64,000 nt of DNA from an uncultured Bacteroidales bacterium (GTDB lineage Bacteria; Bacteroidota; Bacteroidia; Bacteroidales; Paludibacteraceae), in assembly GCA_946185835.1 (NCBI GenBank), contig CAMHKW010000005.1, positions 1 to 64,000 on the forward strand, in the 5' to 3' direction. The notes beneath the pieces were generated by a model. That model did not search any database. It was not told the origin of the DNA and saw only the letters and a list, made by a program, of their open reading frames with translations. The translations under genes were made by a program, and so were the position numbers. Shown here in pieces: positions 54,154-63,542 of this stretch (its first letter is position 1; each line of letters begins with the position of its first letter).

Positions 54154-54558
54154 CTAATTATGTTTCTCGATTAAGGATATCACGTGATTTATAAATAATC
54201 GCGTTTCTTCAATACGTGGAGTAATATCACTCTCGGTGGCATAATAGGTGCAATTGTAGTCAGCTCTTTCTCGAAGCGCTTGCAGTTGACTATAAAACGA
54301 ACCTTCTTGCTGTGATATCAGGCCGGTTTTTACATAAAACTGATTGAGTTGTACCACTGCACCTTGGTGCGTTCCTACTGAATGCCCTGAACTGATTAGT
54401 AAGGCGCTAACTGCGTGGAAGGCAGAATAATATAGTCTATTGGCTATGTTGTTCCACAATCCGATTTCTTTTAGCTTGGCTATTTCGTCAAAAGTACGCA
54501 GTGCTTTTTCTTTCTCAAAATCAACCATTATTTGGCGTTCTTCTTGTGTCAGGCTCAT
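54154..54558 (-). CDS. HEPN-domain protein
   Basis: 134 residues, helical, with NRLYYSAFHAVSALL and LRERADY, the layout of HEPN proteins (PF05168 type). Its start overlaps the nucleotidyltransferase stop as ATGA. HEPN/MNT pairs often act as toxin-antitoxin modules in which HEPN is an RNase and the nucleotidyltransferase neutralises it by AMP transfer. The RX4-6H RNase motif of HepT toxins is not evident here, so RNase activity is uncertain. Confidence 0.85.
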   Translation of the reverse strand: MSLTQEERQIMVDFEKEKALRTFDEIAKLKEIGLWNNIANRLYYSAFHAVSALLISSGHSVGTHQGAVVQLNQFYVKTGLISQQEGSFYSQLQALRERADYNCTYYATESDITPRIEETRLFINHVISLIEKHN

Positions 54559-54872
54559 ATTATTTGAATTTTATCGTGTTCCACGTTTTTGTAGTATGGT
54601 AAGAAACTCAATCCTTGCCATTCTTTGATACCATATATTTGTATGCTAAAATACTGATTCAGGTCAAAACCAACTTGCATGATAGGGTATGCAAATTTCT
54701 TGTAATCTGCGTTTTCGTCGATTTCTTTGTTGAGCAACAAAAGCATATCCCAATCGGAATCGTCTCTGTAGTCGCCGCGAGCGCGTGAGCCATATAGATA
54801 GAGATGACCATCCGGAGGTATTACTTTGATAGCAGTCGCTCTGATTGCTGATATTACGCTGTCTCGGTCCAT
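54555..54872 (-). CDS. Minimal nucleotidyltransferase (MNT-like)
   Basis: 105 residues. The active-site pattern GSRARGDYRDDSDWD is present with Gly28-Ser29 and Asp40/Asp42, typical of the MNT/DNA-polymerase-beta superfamily. First gene of the pair with the HEPN protein. The 120-base leader contains a GC-rich hairpin. Confidence 0.9.
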   Translation of the reverse strand: MDRDSVISAIRATAIKVIPPDGHLYLYGSRARGDYRDDSDWDMLLLLNKEIDENADYKKFAYPIMQVGFDLNQYFSIQIYGIKEWQGLSFLPYYKNVEHDKIQII

Positions 54873-54959
54873 GGCTGTGATTGATTATGTTCTAACTTAC
54901 TTAGGGATAATTATTATGGGCACTTCTATATGGCAAATCTGTTATTACCTGTTTTTGTT

Positions 54960-54977
54960 GCGGGCGAGGACGCCCGC
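54960..54977. other. GC hairpin in the MNT-HEPN leader
   Basis: GCGGGCG/CGCCCGC, a perfect 7-bp stem with AGGA loop, about 30 bases after the predicted transcript start. No T-run; possibly a regulatory structure. Confidence 0.5.
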
Positions 54978-54993
54978 ATTCCCAAAGACGACT

Positions 54994-55025
54994 GCAAAGT
55001 TAGTATTTGTTTTTGAAATAGCAAA
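54994..55025 (-). promoter_or_regulatory. Promoter of the MNT-HEPN pair
   Basis: On the minus strand TTTG (55025-55022), a 19-base gap, then TAACTTTGC (55002-54994). Confidence 0.7.
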
Positions 55026-55081
55026 TTAGGGGAAGTAAAATTAGCAAATAAATATTTTCCGATAGATATGAGTCATAAAAA

Positions 55082-55109
55082 AAACTTGCTGCCTCGAGGC
55101 AGCAAGTTT
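55082..55109. terminator. Terminator of the aldolase gene
   Basis: AACTTGCTGCC/GGCAGCAAGTT, 11-13-bp stem with a TCGA loop, with A and T runs on both sides; seven bases after the fba stop on the minus strand. Confidence 0.9.
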
Positions 55110-55116
55110 TTTTGTG

Positions 55117-56118
55117 TTATAAGGCTTTCCCGTCGGAGCCGAGCACTTCGATGATTTTGTGCTTGTAGAGTTGCTCCATCAGGTCGCGTGCCGGACCGCA
55201 GTATTTGCGCGGGTCGAACTCTCCGGGTTTCTCAGCGAAGACCTTGCGAACGGCTGCGGTGAAGGCGAGACGTGAGTCAGAGTCGATGTTGATTTTGCAT
55301 ACAGCCGACTTAGCAGCCTTGCGCAGTTGCTCTTCGGGTATACCTACTGCGTCGGGCAGTTTGCCTCCGTATTTGTTGATCATGTCGACATACTCTTGAG
55401 GTACCGACGACGAACCGTGCAGAACGATGGGGAAGCCCGGCAGTTTCTTCATTATCTCGTCGAGGATGTCGAATGCGAGTGGAGGAGGAACGAGTCTGCC
55501 GGTCTTGGGGTCGCGGGTGCACTGCTCGGGTGTGAACTTATATGCTCCGTGGCTGGTACCGATAGAGATAGCGAGCGAGTCGCAGCCGGTGCGCGATGAG
55601 AAGTCGATAACTTCTTCCGGACGGGTATAGTGGCTTGCCTCTGCTTGTACTTCGTCTTCAACACCTGCCAGCACGCCAAGCTCAGCCTCTACGGTAACGT
55701 CGAACTGATGAGCGTACTCAACGACACGCTTCGACAGAGCGATGTTCTCTTCGTAAGGAAGAGCCGAACCGTCGATCATCACCGACGAGAAGCCCATGTC
55801 GATACACGACTTGCAAAGCTCGAAGCTGTCGCCGTGGTCGAGGTGAAGAACAATCTGTGGATTCTCCCAACCGAGTTCCTTTGCATACTCTACTGCACCT
55901 TGTGCCATGTAACGAAGCAGAGTGGCATTGGCATAGTTGCGAGCACCTTTCGACACTTGAAGGATAACGGGCGACTTGGTCTCTGCAGCTGCTTTGATGA
56001 TAGCCTGAAGCTGCTCGAGGTTGTTGAAGTTAAATGCAGGAATGGCATAACCGCCATTGATGGCTTTGGCAAACATCTCACGGGTGTTTACAAGCCCTAA
56101 TTCTTTGTAGCTTACCAT
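55117..56118 (-). CDS. fba: Class II fructose-bisphosphate aldolase
   Basis: 333 residues. HLDHGDSFE holds a zinc-binding His and the catalytic Asp region; VTVEAELGVLAG, LAISIGTSHGAY and VLHGSSSVP are the other conserved metal and phosphate-site segments. It splits fructose-1,6-bisphosphate in glycolysis and runs backwards in gluconeogenesis. Single gene with its own promoter and terminator. Confidence 0.95.
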   Translation of the reverse strand: MVSYKELGLVNTREMFAKAINGGYAIPAFNFNNLEQLQAIIKAAAETKSPVILQVSKGARNYANATLLRYMAQGAVEYAKELGWENPQIVLHLDHGDSFELCKSCIDMGFSSVMIDGSALPYEENIALSKRVVEYAHQFDVTVEAELGVLAGVEDEVQAEASHYTRPEEVIDFSSRTGCDSLAISIGTSHGAYKFTPEQCTRDPKTGRLVPPPLAFDILDEIMKKLPGFPIVLHGSSSVPQEYVDMINKYGGKLPDAVGIPEEQLRKAAKSAVCKINIDSDSRLAFTAAVRKVFAEKPGEFDPRKYCGPARDLMEQLYKHKIIEVLGSDGKAL

Positions 56119-56180
56119 GATTAAAGATTTATAATTGATGATTTATAATATGATTTCTAATTTCAAAATTCTTCCATTTT

Positions 56181-56199
56181 CGCCGGCCAGAAACCGGCG
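56181..56199 (+). repeat. Palindrome CGCCGG...CCGGCG, member 6
   Basis: CGCCGGCCAGAAACCGGCG followed by CTCCCG, upstream of the fba start and close to its promoter. Confidence 0.55.
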
Positions 56200-56234
56200 C
56201 TCCCGCTAAACTCTAAACAAACTCCACTACGCCT

Positions 56235-56266
56235 GCAAAGTTAATGATTTTCTTTGATAGTGCAAA
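56235..56266 (-). promoter_or_regulatory. Promoter of fba
   Basis: On the minus strand TTTG (56266-56263), a 19-base gap, then TAACTTTGC (56243-56235). The leader of about 110 bases includes the palindrome. Confidence 0.75.
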
Positions 56267-56403
56267 AACGCTTTATTTTTCTTTTCAAACTGCAACCTCC
56301 ACTTTTCAAACTGCTATATTCGTTGGTTCAACACTCTCGGTGACGATGGTCTTGGTAGCCGCTAATATGCATGTCCGGGCAAAGTGATGTCGTGTTCTTG
56401 TCG

Positions 56404-58356
56404 TCACCATCTGACTCTGAGCATGGCGTGAATATCGGTGTCGGTGAGTCGGTACTGCTTATGAGCATCGAGCCATTTGTCGGTTTGCAAGGTCTGTGAG
56501 GCTCGCAGATAAAGGCTGAAGTGATCGTTGATATGGTATCGGAGGTTGACATAGTAGCGTGCTCCGATGCCGTAGACTGCCGGAATAGAGAACGAGTAGG
56601 GCATGTCGTTTTCGTAGAGGTTGACGCGGTTATCCCACGCGGGGCAGTAGAACCCTTCGGCACGTAGTTGCAGCGTCAGTGAGCACGGGAAGCGATATTC
56701 CACTTGGTCGCCTATCACCGTTCCGGGGGTGAGGGTGTCGGCTGATTGTGCTATGTTGACTTCGGCGAAGGCGTTGTTGGTCCAGTTGCCGACAGGTGTG
56801 ATGAGTGTGGCTCTGAGAGCATGTCGATAGCTGTCGGCTATGCCTTTGCTTTGAGCTCTAAGACGCAGTATGAGACTCTCGGTCTTGCTGTATTGTGCTG
56901 TCGCCATCACGTCGTATCCGGTGGCGGGTGCGGGTTGTCGGTAGCTCGGCGTGGTATGTCGGTAGACGTCGGCGTAGGCGGACAGCTGCCAGTGCGGCAG
57001 GCTGCGTATGTCGGCTCCCACGAGCATGCCGTGTTCGCCGCCGCGGTGTGTCGAACTGCTCAGACCTTGTCCGTGCAGACTATGAAAGAAGGGTGAGTAG
57101 TAGCGGTGTATGGCTACCATGCTGATGTCGCTTGTGGGTGAGAGGCGCAAGCCGATGATGTTACCCACACCCCAGCGCGTGTTCTGTGCTGCCGAGAGCT
57201 CTCCGAAGAGTTCTATCTTTCGGTAGCGCCATTGGTAATGTAGACCGATGCTGCTCTGTCGCGTGCCGCGAAAGTAATAGGTGTTGTAGTATTCAGGTGT
57301 AGGTGCAAGGGTGTCGCTAAGGTTGGTATATGTGGCGACGATGCCGAGGTGCAGTTTGTCGAGTCGGAGTGTAACGTTGACGGCTGCCGTCTGCTCCCAT
57401 ACGCTGCGTTTGGCATTCAGCTCGCTTTCGGTGCGGTGGTAGCCGGTGCGTTGTATCGAGCTGAAACAGCCGTCGACCACGTTGCCGTCGACTTTGCGTG
57501 CCGAATACATAGCTGACAGCTGCACTTTCCACCACTGCAAGGTGGCTCCGATGCCGCGCATGAAGTCGTATTCCGAGGTCGAGAGTTTGCGGTCGATACC
57601 CTCTCGGCGGTATCCGTTGTCTTGCACGTATGCTATCTTACTTGTGTAGCTGAGGCTGTTGCTGAGCGTGAGTCCTTGTCCGAACGAAGCCCTCATGTCG
57701 CCTATTACAAGCTTGCGCAGACAGCCGAGGTCTTTGAGTTGCATGAAGCCTCCGTAGAAGTCGGCTCCGTAGGTCTTACCTTTCACATACCATGGCTCGT
57801 GGGTGTCGCGTTCGGCACTGAGTCCGAGTTCTAAGTGTGGCGATGCCTTCAGCTGATAGCGCAAGGCTGTGTAGAAAGGGTCTGCGCCGTTGCTCTCTAT
57901 CCGTCGGGCGTCGAGACGCAGCGAGAGCTCCTGACGCGGGTGCTGCCATAGCGAACGCCAAGAGAGGCTGTCGGCTGCCACTTGCCTTACCACAACGAAA
58001 GGCAGGAGGTTGCGTATCTCGTAGTCGGCGAGTTCGCTTACTAACCGTAGCTCGTAGAGGCTCGTCAGAGGTTGGCGGTAGACGAGTAGCAGGATGGCAT
58101 CGATCTGCGACTGACTCAGAAAAGGCAAGCGGCGCAGGTCGTCTTCGGTGGCGCTATTGAGGTCGATAGGGTCGGCATGGATGGCATAGAGCTCTTGCTC
58201 GAGCTCTTGGAAGTCGACTTCGGCACCCTCTTCGATGAGCTGCGAATAGATATCTTCGATGATAAGGGCTATCATGTCGTCGTGGTAGACCACAGCGGAG
58301 TGGCAGACGAAGCTCAGCAGCAGCGCAAACAATAATATGTTAAGGCGGCGTGTCAT
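56404..58356 (-). CDS. Helix-hairpin-helix plus outer-membrane barrel protein
   Basis: Start at ATG 58356 (MTRRLNILLFALLLSFVCHSA), five bases after the upstream stop; 650 residues. After the signal peptide, about residues 55-115 contain tandem helix-hairpin-helix motifs of the ComEA kind (PIDLNSATEDDLRRLPFLS, LTSLYELRLVSEL). The rest is a beta-rich domain ending in Trp (MLRVRW), as in barrel proteins. HhH domains usually bind DNA, so an exported HhH-barrel fusion is notable; DNA uptake is possible but not shown. Coupled to the barrel-like gene upstream. Confidence 0.8.
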   Translation of the reverse strand: MTRRLNILLFALLLSFVCHSAVVYHDDMIALIIEDIYSQLIEEGAEVDFQELEQELYAIHADPIDLNSATEDDLRRLPFLSQSQIDAILLLVYRQPLTSLYELRLVSELADYEIRNLLPFVVVRQVAADSLSWRSLWQHPRQELSLRLDARRIESNGADPFYTALRYQLKASPHLELGLSAERDTHEPWYVKGKTYGADFYGGFMQLKDLGCLRKLVIGDMRASFGQGLTLSNSLSYTSKIAYVQDNGYRREGIDRKLSTSEYDFMRGIGATLQWWKVQLSAMYSARKVDGNVVDGCFSSIQRTGYHRTESELNAKRSVWEQTAAVNVTLRLDKLHLGIVATYTNLSDTLAPTPEYYNTYYFRGTRQSSIGLHYQWRYRKIELFGELSAAQNTRWGVGNIIGLRLSPTSDISMVAIHRYYSPFFHSLHGQGLSSSTHRGGEHGMLVGADIRSLPHWQLSAYADVYRHTTPSYRQPAPATGYDVMATAQYSKTESLILRLRAQSKGIADSYRHALRATLITPVGNWTNNAFAEVNIAQSADTLTPGTVIGDQVEYRFPCSLTLQLRAEGFYCPAWDNRVNLYENDMPYSFSIPAVYGIGARYYVNLRYHINDHFSLYLRASQTLQTDKWLDAHKQYRLTDTDIHAMLRVRW

Positions 58357-58361
58357 GATAG

Positions 58362-59168
58362 CTAATCCCAATGATAGCCGATACGTGTGAGCAGACAGAC
58401 ACCTAATATAGGGTGCAGCTCGGCGTTGGCGGAGATGGTCAGTGAAGAAAGGTATATGTCGAGTCCGGCGGAAGGTATGATATACTGCTGATACTTCACC
58501 CCTATCTTAGCTCCGAGTTGTGGTAGTGCTCGCCATTCGATGCCGGTGGCAGCTCTGAACGAAGAACTCACGTCGTAGCTCAGTTCAACGTCCCATCGCA
58601 GCGAGCCGAGAAAGCGCAGGTCGGAGGCGAGGGTGTAGATGGCAGGTATGGTGTTCGCTCGGCTGTCGGTCAGCAGCGTCTGTATGAAGGGGTTGAAGGT
58701 GGCGATGCCGAGTGTCCATGCCTTGGTGACGTCGATGGTGATACCTAACTGCGGCACCGCCGTCAGTCGGTAGCCTTGCGTAGGTCCGCTGTATACCGCT
58801 ATCAGGTCGGCGGCAACGCCTATGGTCAGACGCGAGAAGCGGCGCGATAGGCACAACGTAGCCATCATCTCGTTGAACTCGTCGTACCCGAAGAACGAGT
58901 AGCCCACGCCTATGTTGACGTAACGGTTGCACCACGAGGCTTGCACCATGGCTGTCGACAGCTCGGCTGTCAGATAACGGTTCTCATACGAAGCCGCCAC
59001 GCCCCAACCGTGTTGGTCGAGCGTGGCGGGATTATGGAAGGCTGTCCAGCTGTCGGTGCGCGCGGCGCTGATGCCTGCTACTGACGTCGAGGTGGGTAGC
59101 AGATAGCCTACTTGCGAATGGGCAACCATCGCTATCGGCAGCAGTATGCAGACGAGGTGGTAGCGCAC
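58362..59168 (-). CDS. Outer-membrane protein, PorV/FadL-like, GTG start
   Basis: The track start at 59360 lies inside ileS. In frame, a GTG at 59168 gives a signal peptide (RYHLVCILLPIAMVAHS) 17 bases after the ileS stop and 268 residues. The mature start (GYLLPTSTSVAGISAARTD...FHNPATL) resembles the first segment of PorV/PorQ and FadL-type proteins, with many beta strands after it. A link with type IX secretion is possible because porX is present, but is only inference. Confidence 0.65.
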   Translation of the reverse strand: MRYHLVCILLPIAMVAHSQVGYLLPTSTSVAGISAARTDSWTAFHNPATLDQHGWGVAASYENRYLTAELSTAMVQASWCNRYVNIGVGYSFFGYDEFNEMMATLCLSRRFSRLTIGVAADLIAVYSGPTQGYRLTAVPQLGITIDVTKAWTLGIATFNPFIQTLLTDSRANTIPAIYTLASDLRFLGSLRWDVELSYDVSSSFRAATGIEWRALPQLGAKIGVKYQQYIIPSAGLDIYLSSLTISANAELHPILGVCLLTRIGYHWD

Positions 59169-59185
59169 GGCAGCTATGACGATTA

Positions 59186-62100
59186 CTATATCTTCTGTAT
59201 GGCAGCGTACATCGTTGCGCCTTCGATGTCGAGGGCGGTAGCGACGTCTTCCGAGGGGTGTTGGGCGAGTGGCAGCAGAGTAAGCTCTACGCATAGCGTC
59301 TGTTGCATGACGTAGTCGCGTTTCGAGTCGAGCTGTTGTTGTGCCGTGTCGTCGCACCACAGCTGTACCCTGATGCGGTCGGTGATGTTGAGGTCGGCTG
59401 CCTTGCGCATGTTCTGCAGACGGTTGACGACTTCGCGTGCCGTACCTTCGGCGATAAGCTCGTCGTCAAGCTCGATGTCGAGTGCGACGGTGAGGTCGGC
59501 GATGGTCTCTATCATCCAGCCGGGCATATCCTCGGTGGTTATCTCTACGTCTTCGCTTTGCAGGGTGTAGTCGACGGTGCTGAGCTTCCACTCGCCGGTA
59601 TCCTGAAGCGTGCGTATCTGCTCTTGCGTCATGGCTGCTATCTCGGCAGCGGCGGTCTTCATCTGTCCGCCTAACTTCTTTCCTAACACTCGGAACTGCG
59701 GGCGTATCTTCTTGACTAAGCGGAACTGTCCGTCGTCGGAGGTGATTAGACGCAGCTCGCGTATGTTGGTTTCGTTTTCGACTATGTCGCGAAGCATGTC
59801 GAGTTGTCGGTGTGTGTCGGCGTCGGGTGCGGGTACCACAGCGAGTGGCAGGGGCTGGCGAACGCGTATGTTAGCTTTCTTGCGCAGTGCTAAGATGGTG
59901 GATGTCACCTGTCCGGCACGCGTCATAGCTTTCTCGAGGTCGGCATCGACGAGTGTGTCATCGGGTTTGGGCCACTGGGCGAGGTGTACCGACTGACCAT
60001 CGGTCAGGTCGCGGTACAGACGGTCGGCATAGAAGGGTGCGAGAGGTGCCATCAGCAGGGCTACCGTGCGCAATGCGCTATATAAGGTGTCGTAGGCAGC
60101 ACGTTTGTCGGCGTTGTCGCCCGACTGCCAGAAACGCTTGCGGCAGAGACGTACGTACCAGTTGCTCAGCTCGTCTTGTACGAAGTCGGAGACAGCGCGA
60201 CCAGCCTTCGTCGGGTCGTAACCCTCGTAGCTGTCGGTGACAGAGCGGATCAGCGACTGCAGACGCGAGTGAAGCCAGCGGTCGAGGATATTGGTCGAGC
60301 GGCGACCGGCGCTGAGGTCGTCGGGCTGGTAATGGTCGACATTGGCATACAACGCAAAGAACGAGTAGCAGCTCTGCAAGGTCATGAAGAACTTACGGCG
60401 TATCTCTTTGATGCCTTCTTCGTCGAAACGGAGGTTGTCCCACGGCGACGAGTTGGTCATCATATACCAGCGTACGGCATCGGCTCCGTATTCGTTCATC
60501 GTCTCGAAGGGGTCGACGGCATTGCCCAAGCGTTTTGACATCTTATTGCCGTACTTGTCGAGAACGAGTCCGTTGGAGATGACATTGCGGAAAGCCACCG
60601 TATGGTCGACCATAGTATGTATGGCGTGCAGGGTATAGAACCATCCGCGTGTCTGGTCGACGCCTTCGGAGATGAAGTCGGCGGTGGTAGGCTCGTCGGC
60701 GTTTTCGAAGGGGTAGTGCAGCTGTGCATACGGCATAGCTCCTGAGTCGAACCATACGTCGATGAGGTCTGTCTCGCGGTACATAGGCTTGCCTGTGGGG
60801 GAGACTAATACTATGGCGTCGACGTAGGGGCGGTGCAGGTCAAGAACAGCGGTCGAGTAGTTGTCGTCCGAGAAGTCACCCTTGCGGAACTTATGCCACG
60901 GGTTAGCTTTCATCACTCCTGCTTTGACGGCGTCTTCTATTCTGTCGTATAGTTCGGCGACCGAGCCTACGCATATCTCTTCGCTGCCGTCTTCGGTGCG
61001 CCAGATGGGCAGTGGCGTGCCCCAGTAGCGTGAGCGCGAGAGGTTCCAGTCGTTGAGGTTCTCGAGCCATTTGCCAAAGCGTCCGCTACCTGTCGATGGT
61101 GGTTGCCATGTGATGGTGGTGTTGAGTTCCGACATCTCTTCTTTCACGCTCGAGGCACGTATGAACCATGAGTCGAGCGGGTAGTAGATGACGGGTTTGT
61201 CGGTGCGCCAGCAGTGTGGGTACGAGTGCTCATGTTTCTCGATTTTGAAGACCTTACCTTCGGCTTTGAGCACTACGCATAGGTCGATGTCGAGAGTGGT
61301 GTCGTCGGCGCTGAGAGTGTCGTCGTAGGCGTTTTTGACATATCTGCCCTGCCATGCGGAGTAGTTGTCGATGTTGACGTGGCGGCTTACATAGTCGGCG
61401 TCGAGGTCGCTGATGAGGAAGAACTTACCTGTCATGTCGACCATTGGTCGCGTCTCGCCTTTGGCGGTGAGCATGGTGAGTGCTGCTATGCCTGCCTTAC
61501 GTGCCACGAAGGCGTCGTCGGCACCGAAGGTAGGAGCTATGTGTACTATGCCGGTACCATCGTCGGTGGTGACGTAGTCGCCCGAGATGATACGGAAGGC
61601 GTCTCCGTCGGGGCGTACCCAGTCGAAGAGCTGCCGGTAGCGGATGCCAAGTAGGGCATTGCCTTTCACTGCTGCTATCTCGGTGTATTCGGTTGCGTCT
61701 TTGAAATAGTGCGACAGACGTGCGCGTGCCATCAGGAACAGACCTTCGGCTTTGCTATATGGGTTGGCGGCACGTACGACGACATATTCTATCTTCTCGC
61801 CCACACATAGCGCCGTGTTCGACGGCAGTGTCCAAGGCGTGGTGGTCCATGCTAAGGCATAGAATGGCAGCTGTTGTTCTTCTACGGCATGGCGAAGCTC
61901 GGCATCGGCGATGGTGGCGATGTCGAGGCTGAACTGTACAGTGCAAGTGGTGTCTTTTACGTCGCGGTAGCAGCCGGGCTGGTTGAGCTCGTGCGACGAC
62001 AGACCGGTGCCGGCAGCAGGAGAGTAAGGCTGGATGGTGTAACCCTTGTAGAGCAGACCTTTCTTATATAGCTCAGATAGCAGGTACCACAGCGTCTCGA

Positions 62101-62563
62101 TATATTTGTTGTCGTAGGTGATATAGGGGTGCTCGAGGTCGACCCAATAGCCCATGTCGAGTGTGAGTTTCTCCCACTCGCGGGTGTACTTCATCACTTC
62201 TTCGCGGCAGGCTCTGTTGTAGTCGTCGACAGAGATTTTCGAGCCTATGTCTTCTTTGGTGATACCTAATTTCTTCTCTACTCCTAACTCTACGGGTAGT
62301 CCGTGGGTGTCCCAGCCGGCTTTGCGGTCGACGCGGTAGCCGCACATGGTCTTATAACGGCAGAAGGTGTCTTTGATGGTGCGTGCCATGACATGGTGAA
62401 TGCCGGGCATGCCGTTTGCTGAAGGAGGACCATCGAAGAATACAAAGCGCGGGCGGCCTTTCTGCAGGTCGGTCGAACGCTCAAATAGTTTCTCGCCTAA
62501 CCATTGCTCAAGCATGGCATGGTCGAGTTGTGCTAAGTCGAATTGTTTATATTCGTTGAACAT
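59186..62563 (-). CDS. ileS: Isoleucyl-tRNA synthetase
   Basis: 1125 residues, class I synthetase. The HIGH-type motif is GIHHVMA (near 55) within PSANGMPGIHH, and the KMSKR loop is near 676. The editing domain lies between them (TTPWTLPSNTALC). It charges tRNA-Ile. The two outer-membrane genes follow on the same strand within 17 and 5 bases. Confidence 0.97.
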   Translation of the reverse strand: MFNEYKQFDLAQLDHAMLEQWLGEKLFERSTDLQKGRPRFVFFDGPPSANGMPGIHHVMARTIKDTFCRYKTMCGYRVDRKAGWDTHGLPVELGVEKKLGITKEDIGSKISVDDYNRACREEVMKYTREWEKLTLDMGYWVDLEHPYITYDNKYIETLWYLLSELYKKGLLYKGYTIQPYSPAAGTGLSSHELNQPGCYRDVKDTTCTVQFSLDIATIADAELRHAVEEQQLPFYALAWTTTPWTLPSNTALCVGEKIEYVVVRAANPYSKAEGLFLMARARLSHYFKDATEYTEIAAVKGNALLGIRYRQLFDWVRPDGDAFRIISGDYVTTDDGTGIVHIAPTFGADDAFVARKAGIAALTMLTAKGETRPMVDMTGKFFLISDLDADYVSRHVNIDNYSAWQGRYVKNAYDDTLSADDTTLDIDLCVVLKAEGKVFKIEKHEHSYPHCWRTDKPVIYYPLDSWFIRASSVKEEMSELNTTITWQPPSTGSGRFGKWLENLNDWNLSRSRYWGTPLPIWRTEDGSEEICVGSVAELYDRIEDAVKAGVMKANPWHKFRKGDFSDDNYSTAVLDLHRPYVDAIVLVSPTGKPMYRETDLIDVWFDSGAMPYAQLHYPFENADEPTTADFISEGVDQTRGWFYTLHAIHTMVDHTVAFRNVISNGLVLDKYGNKMSKRLGNAVDPFETMNEYGADAVRWYMMTNSSPWDNLRFDEEGIKEIRRKFFMTLQSCYSFFALYANVDHYQPDDLSAGRRSTNILDRWLHSRLQSLIRSVTDSYEGYDPTKAGRAVSDFVQDELSNWYVRLCRKRFWQSGDNADKRAAYDTLYSALRTVALLMAPLAPFYADRLYRDLTDGQSVHLAQWPKPDDTLVDADLEKAMTRAGQVTSTILALRKKANIRVRQPLPLAVVPAPDADTHRQLDMLRDIVENETNIRELRLITSDDGQFRLVKKIRPQFRVLGKKLGGQMKTAAAEIAAMTQEQIRTLQDTGEWKLSTVDYTLQSEDVEITTEDMPGWMIETIADLTVALDIELDDELIAEGTAREVVNRLQNMRKAADLNITDRIRVQLWCDDTAQQQLDSKRDYVMQQTLCVELTLLPLAQHPSEDVATALDIEGATMYAAIQKI

Positions 62564-62616
62564 GACGATTAGAGTTTATGTTATTGTGTGAATGTCTGTT
62601 GTTGGTTGGAGGTATT

Positions 62617-63492
62617 TTATTTCTTGCTATTTGCCGTTTTCACATTCTTCTTCTCTCTTAGGTTGAGTATTATCAGCAAGACGAGCATGGTGATGAAAAT
62701 CAGCGAGAAGAGCGGTCGGAGTTCGGGTGTGAGTCCGCCTTTTCGTGCGTCGGCGTAGATGAAGGTCGACAGGGTGTCGAGTCCGCCGCTGCCTTTGGTG
62801 AAGAAGGTGACGCCGAAGTCGTCGATGCTGAGGGTGATGGAGAGGATGAAGCCGCTGAGCATTCCGGGCCATAGTTCCGGCATCATAACCTTGTGCAGTG
62901 CTTGAAAAGGTGTAGCTCCGAGGTCGAGAGCTGCCTCGTAGATATTAGGATTCATGCGCGTCAGACGCGGCATTACCGAGAGCACTACATAAGGTGTGCA
63001 GAACACCACATGAGCTATCACTACCGTTGCCAGACCTCTACTGATACCCAAGAATACGAACAGCAGGAACAGCGAGATGCCGGTGAGTATGTCGGGGTTG
63101 ATCATCGGGATGGAGTTGAGGAACTGTATGGCACGGCGGTCGCGTTGGCGCATGTTGTAGATGCCAATGGCAGCCAGCGTGCCGAGCAGGGTGGCGATGG
63201 TGGCAGCAAGCAAGGCGATAACCACGGTGTAGAAGATAGAGTGGTAGAGGTTAGGGTCGACATGCACCTGTGCCACACGGTCGTAGCCGGTGAAGAGGTT
63301 CTCGTAGAGCTGAAAAGTGAAACCGGTCCAGTTGCCCAACACCTTACTCTTGGTGAAAGAGAAGATGATGATAAGCACTATGGGTGCATATAACACTATC
63401 AGTAGCAGCCATAGGTAGGTGTTGGCAAAGATACTTCTCAGTCTTGCCGTCTTGGCGCGGCGTTGTGCTTCGAGTTGCGTTGAGGTTGACAT
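62617..63492 (-). CDS. potC: Spermidine/putrescine-type ABC transporter permease
   Basis: 291 residues with six membrane segments and an EAA-loop (IYEAALDLGATPFQALHKVMMPEL). Matches PotC, the second permease of the PotABCD polyamine importer. The partner genes would lie beyond the right edge or elsewhere. A long hydrophilic N-terminus of about 20 residues precedes the first helix. 53 bases separate it from ileS. Confidence 0.88.
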   Translation of the reverse strand: MSTSTQLEAQRRAKTARLRSIFANTYLWLLLIVLYAPIVLIIIFSFTKSKVLGNWTGFTFQLYENLFTGYDRVAQVHVDPNLYHSIFYTVVIALLAATIATLLGTLAAIGIYNMRQRDRRAIQFLNSIPMINPDILTGISLFLLFVFLGISRGLATVVIAHVVFCTPYVVLSVMPRLTRMNPNIYEAALDLGATPFQALHKVMMPELWPGMLSGFILSITLSIDDFGVTFFTKGSGGLDTLSTFIYADARKGGLTPELRPLFSLIFITMLVLLIILNLREKKNVKTANSKK

Positions 63493-63542
63493 TGTTGACT
63501 TAGTGTGGTTGGTGAATGTTGTTGGTGTTGTCGCGGTCTGGG

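Noticed and set aside
58362-59360. Long start for the PorV/FadL-like gene
   Set aside because: It lies inside ileS; the Arg-rich leader is a shadow. The GTG at 59168 opens a signal peptide.
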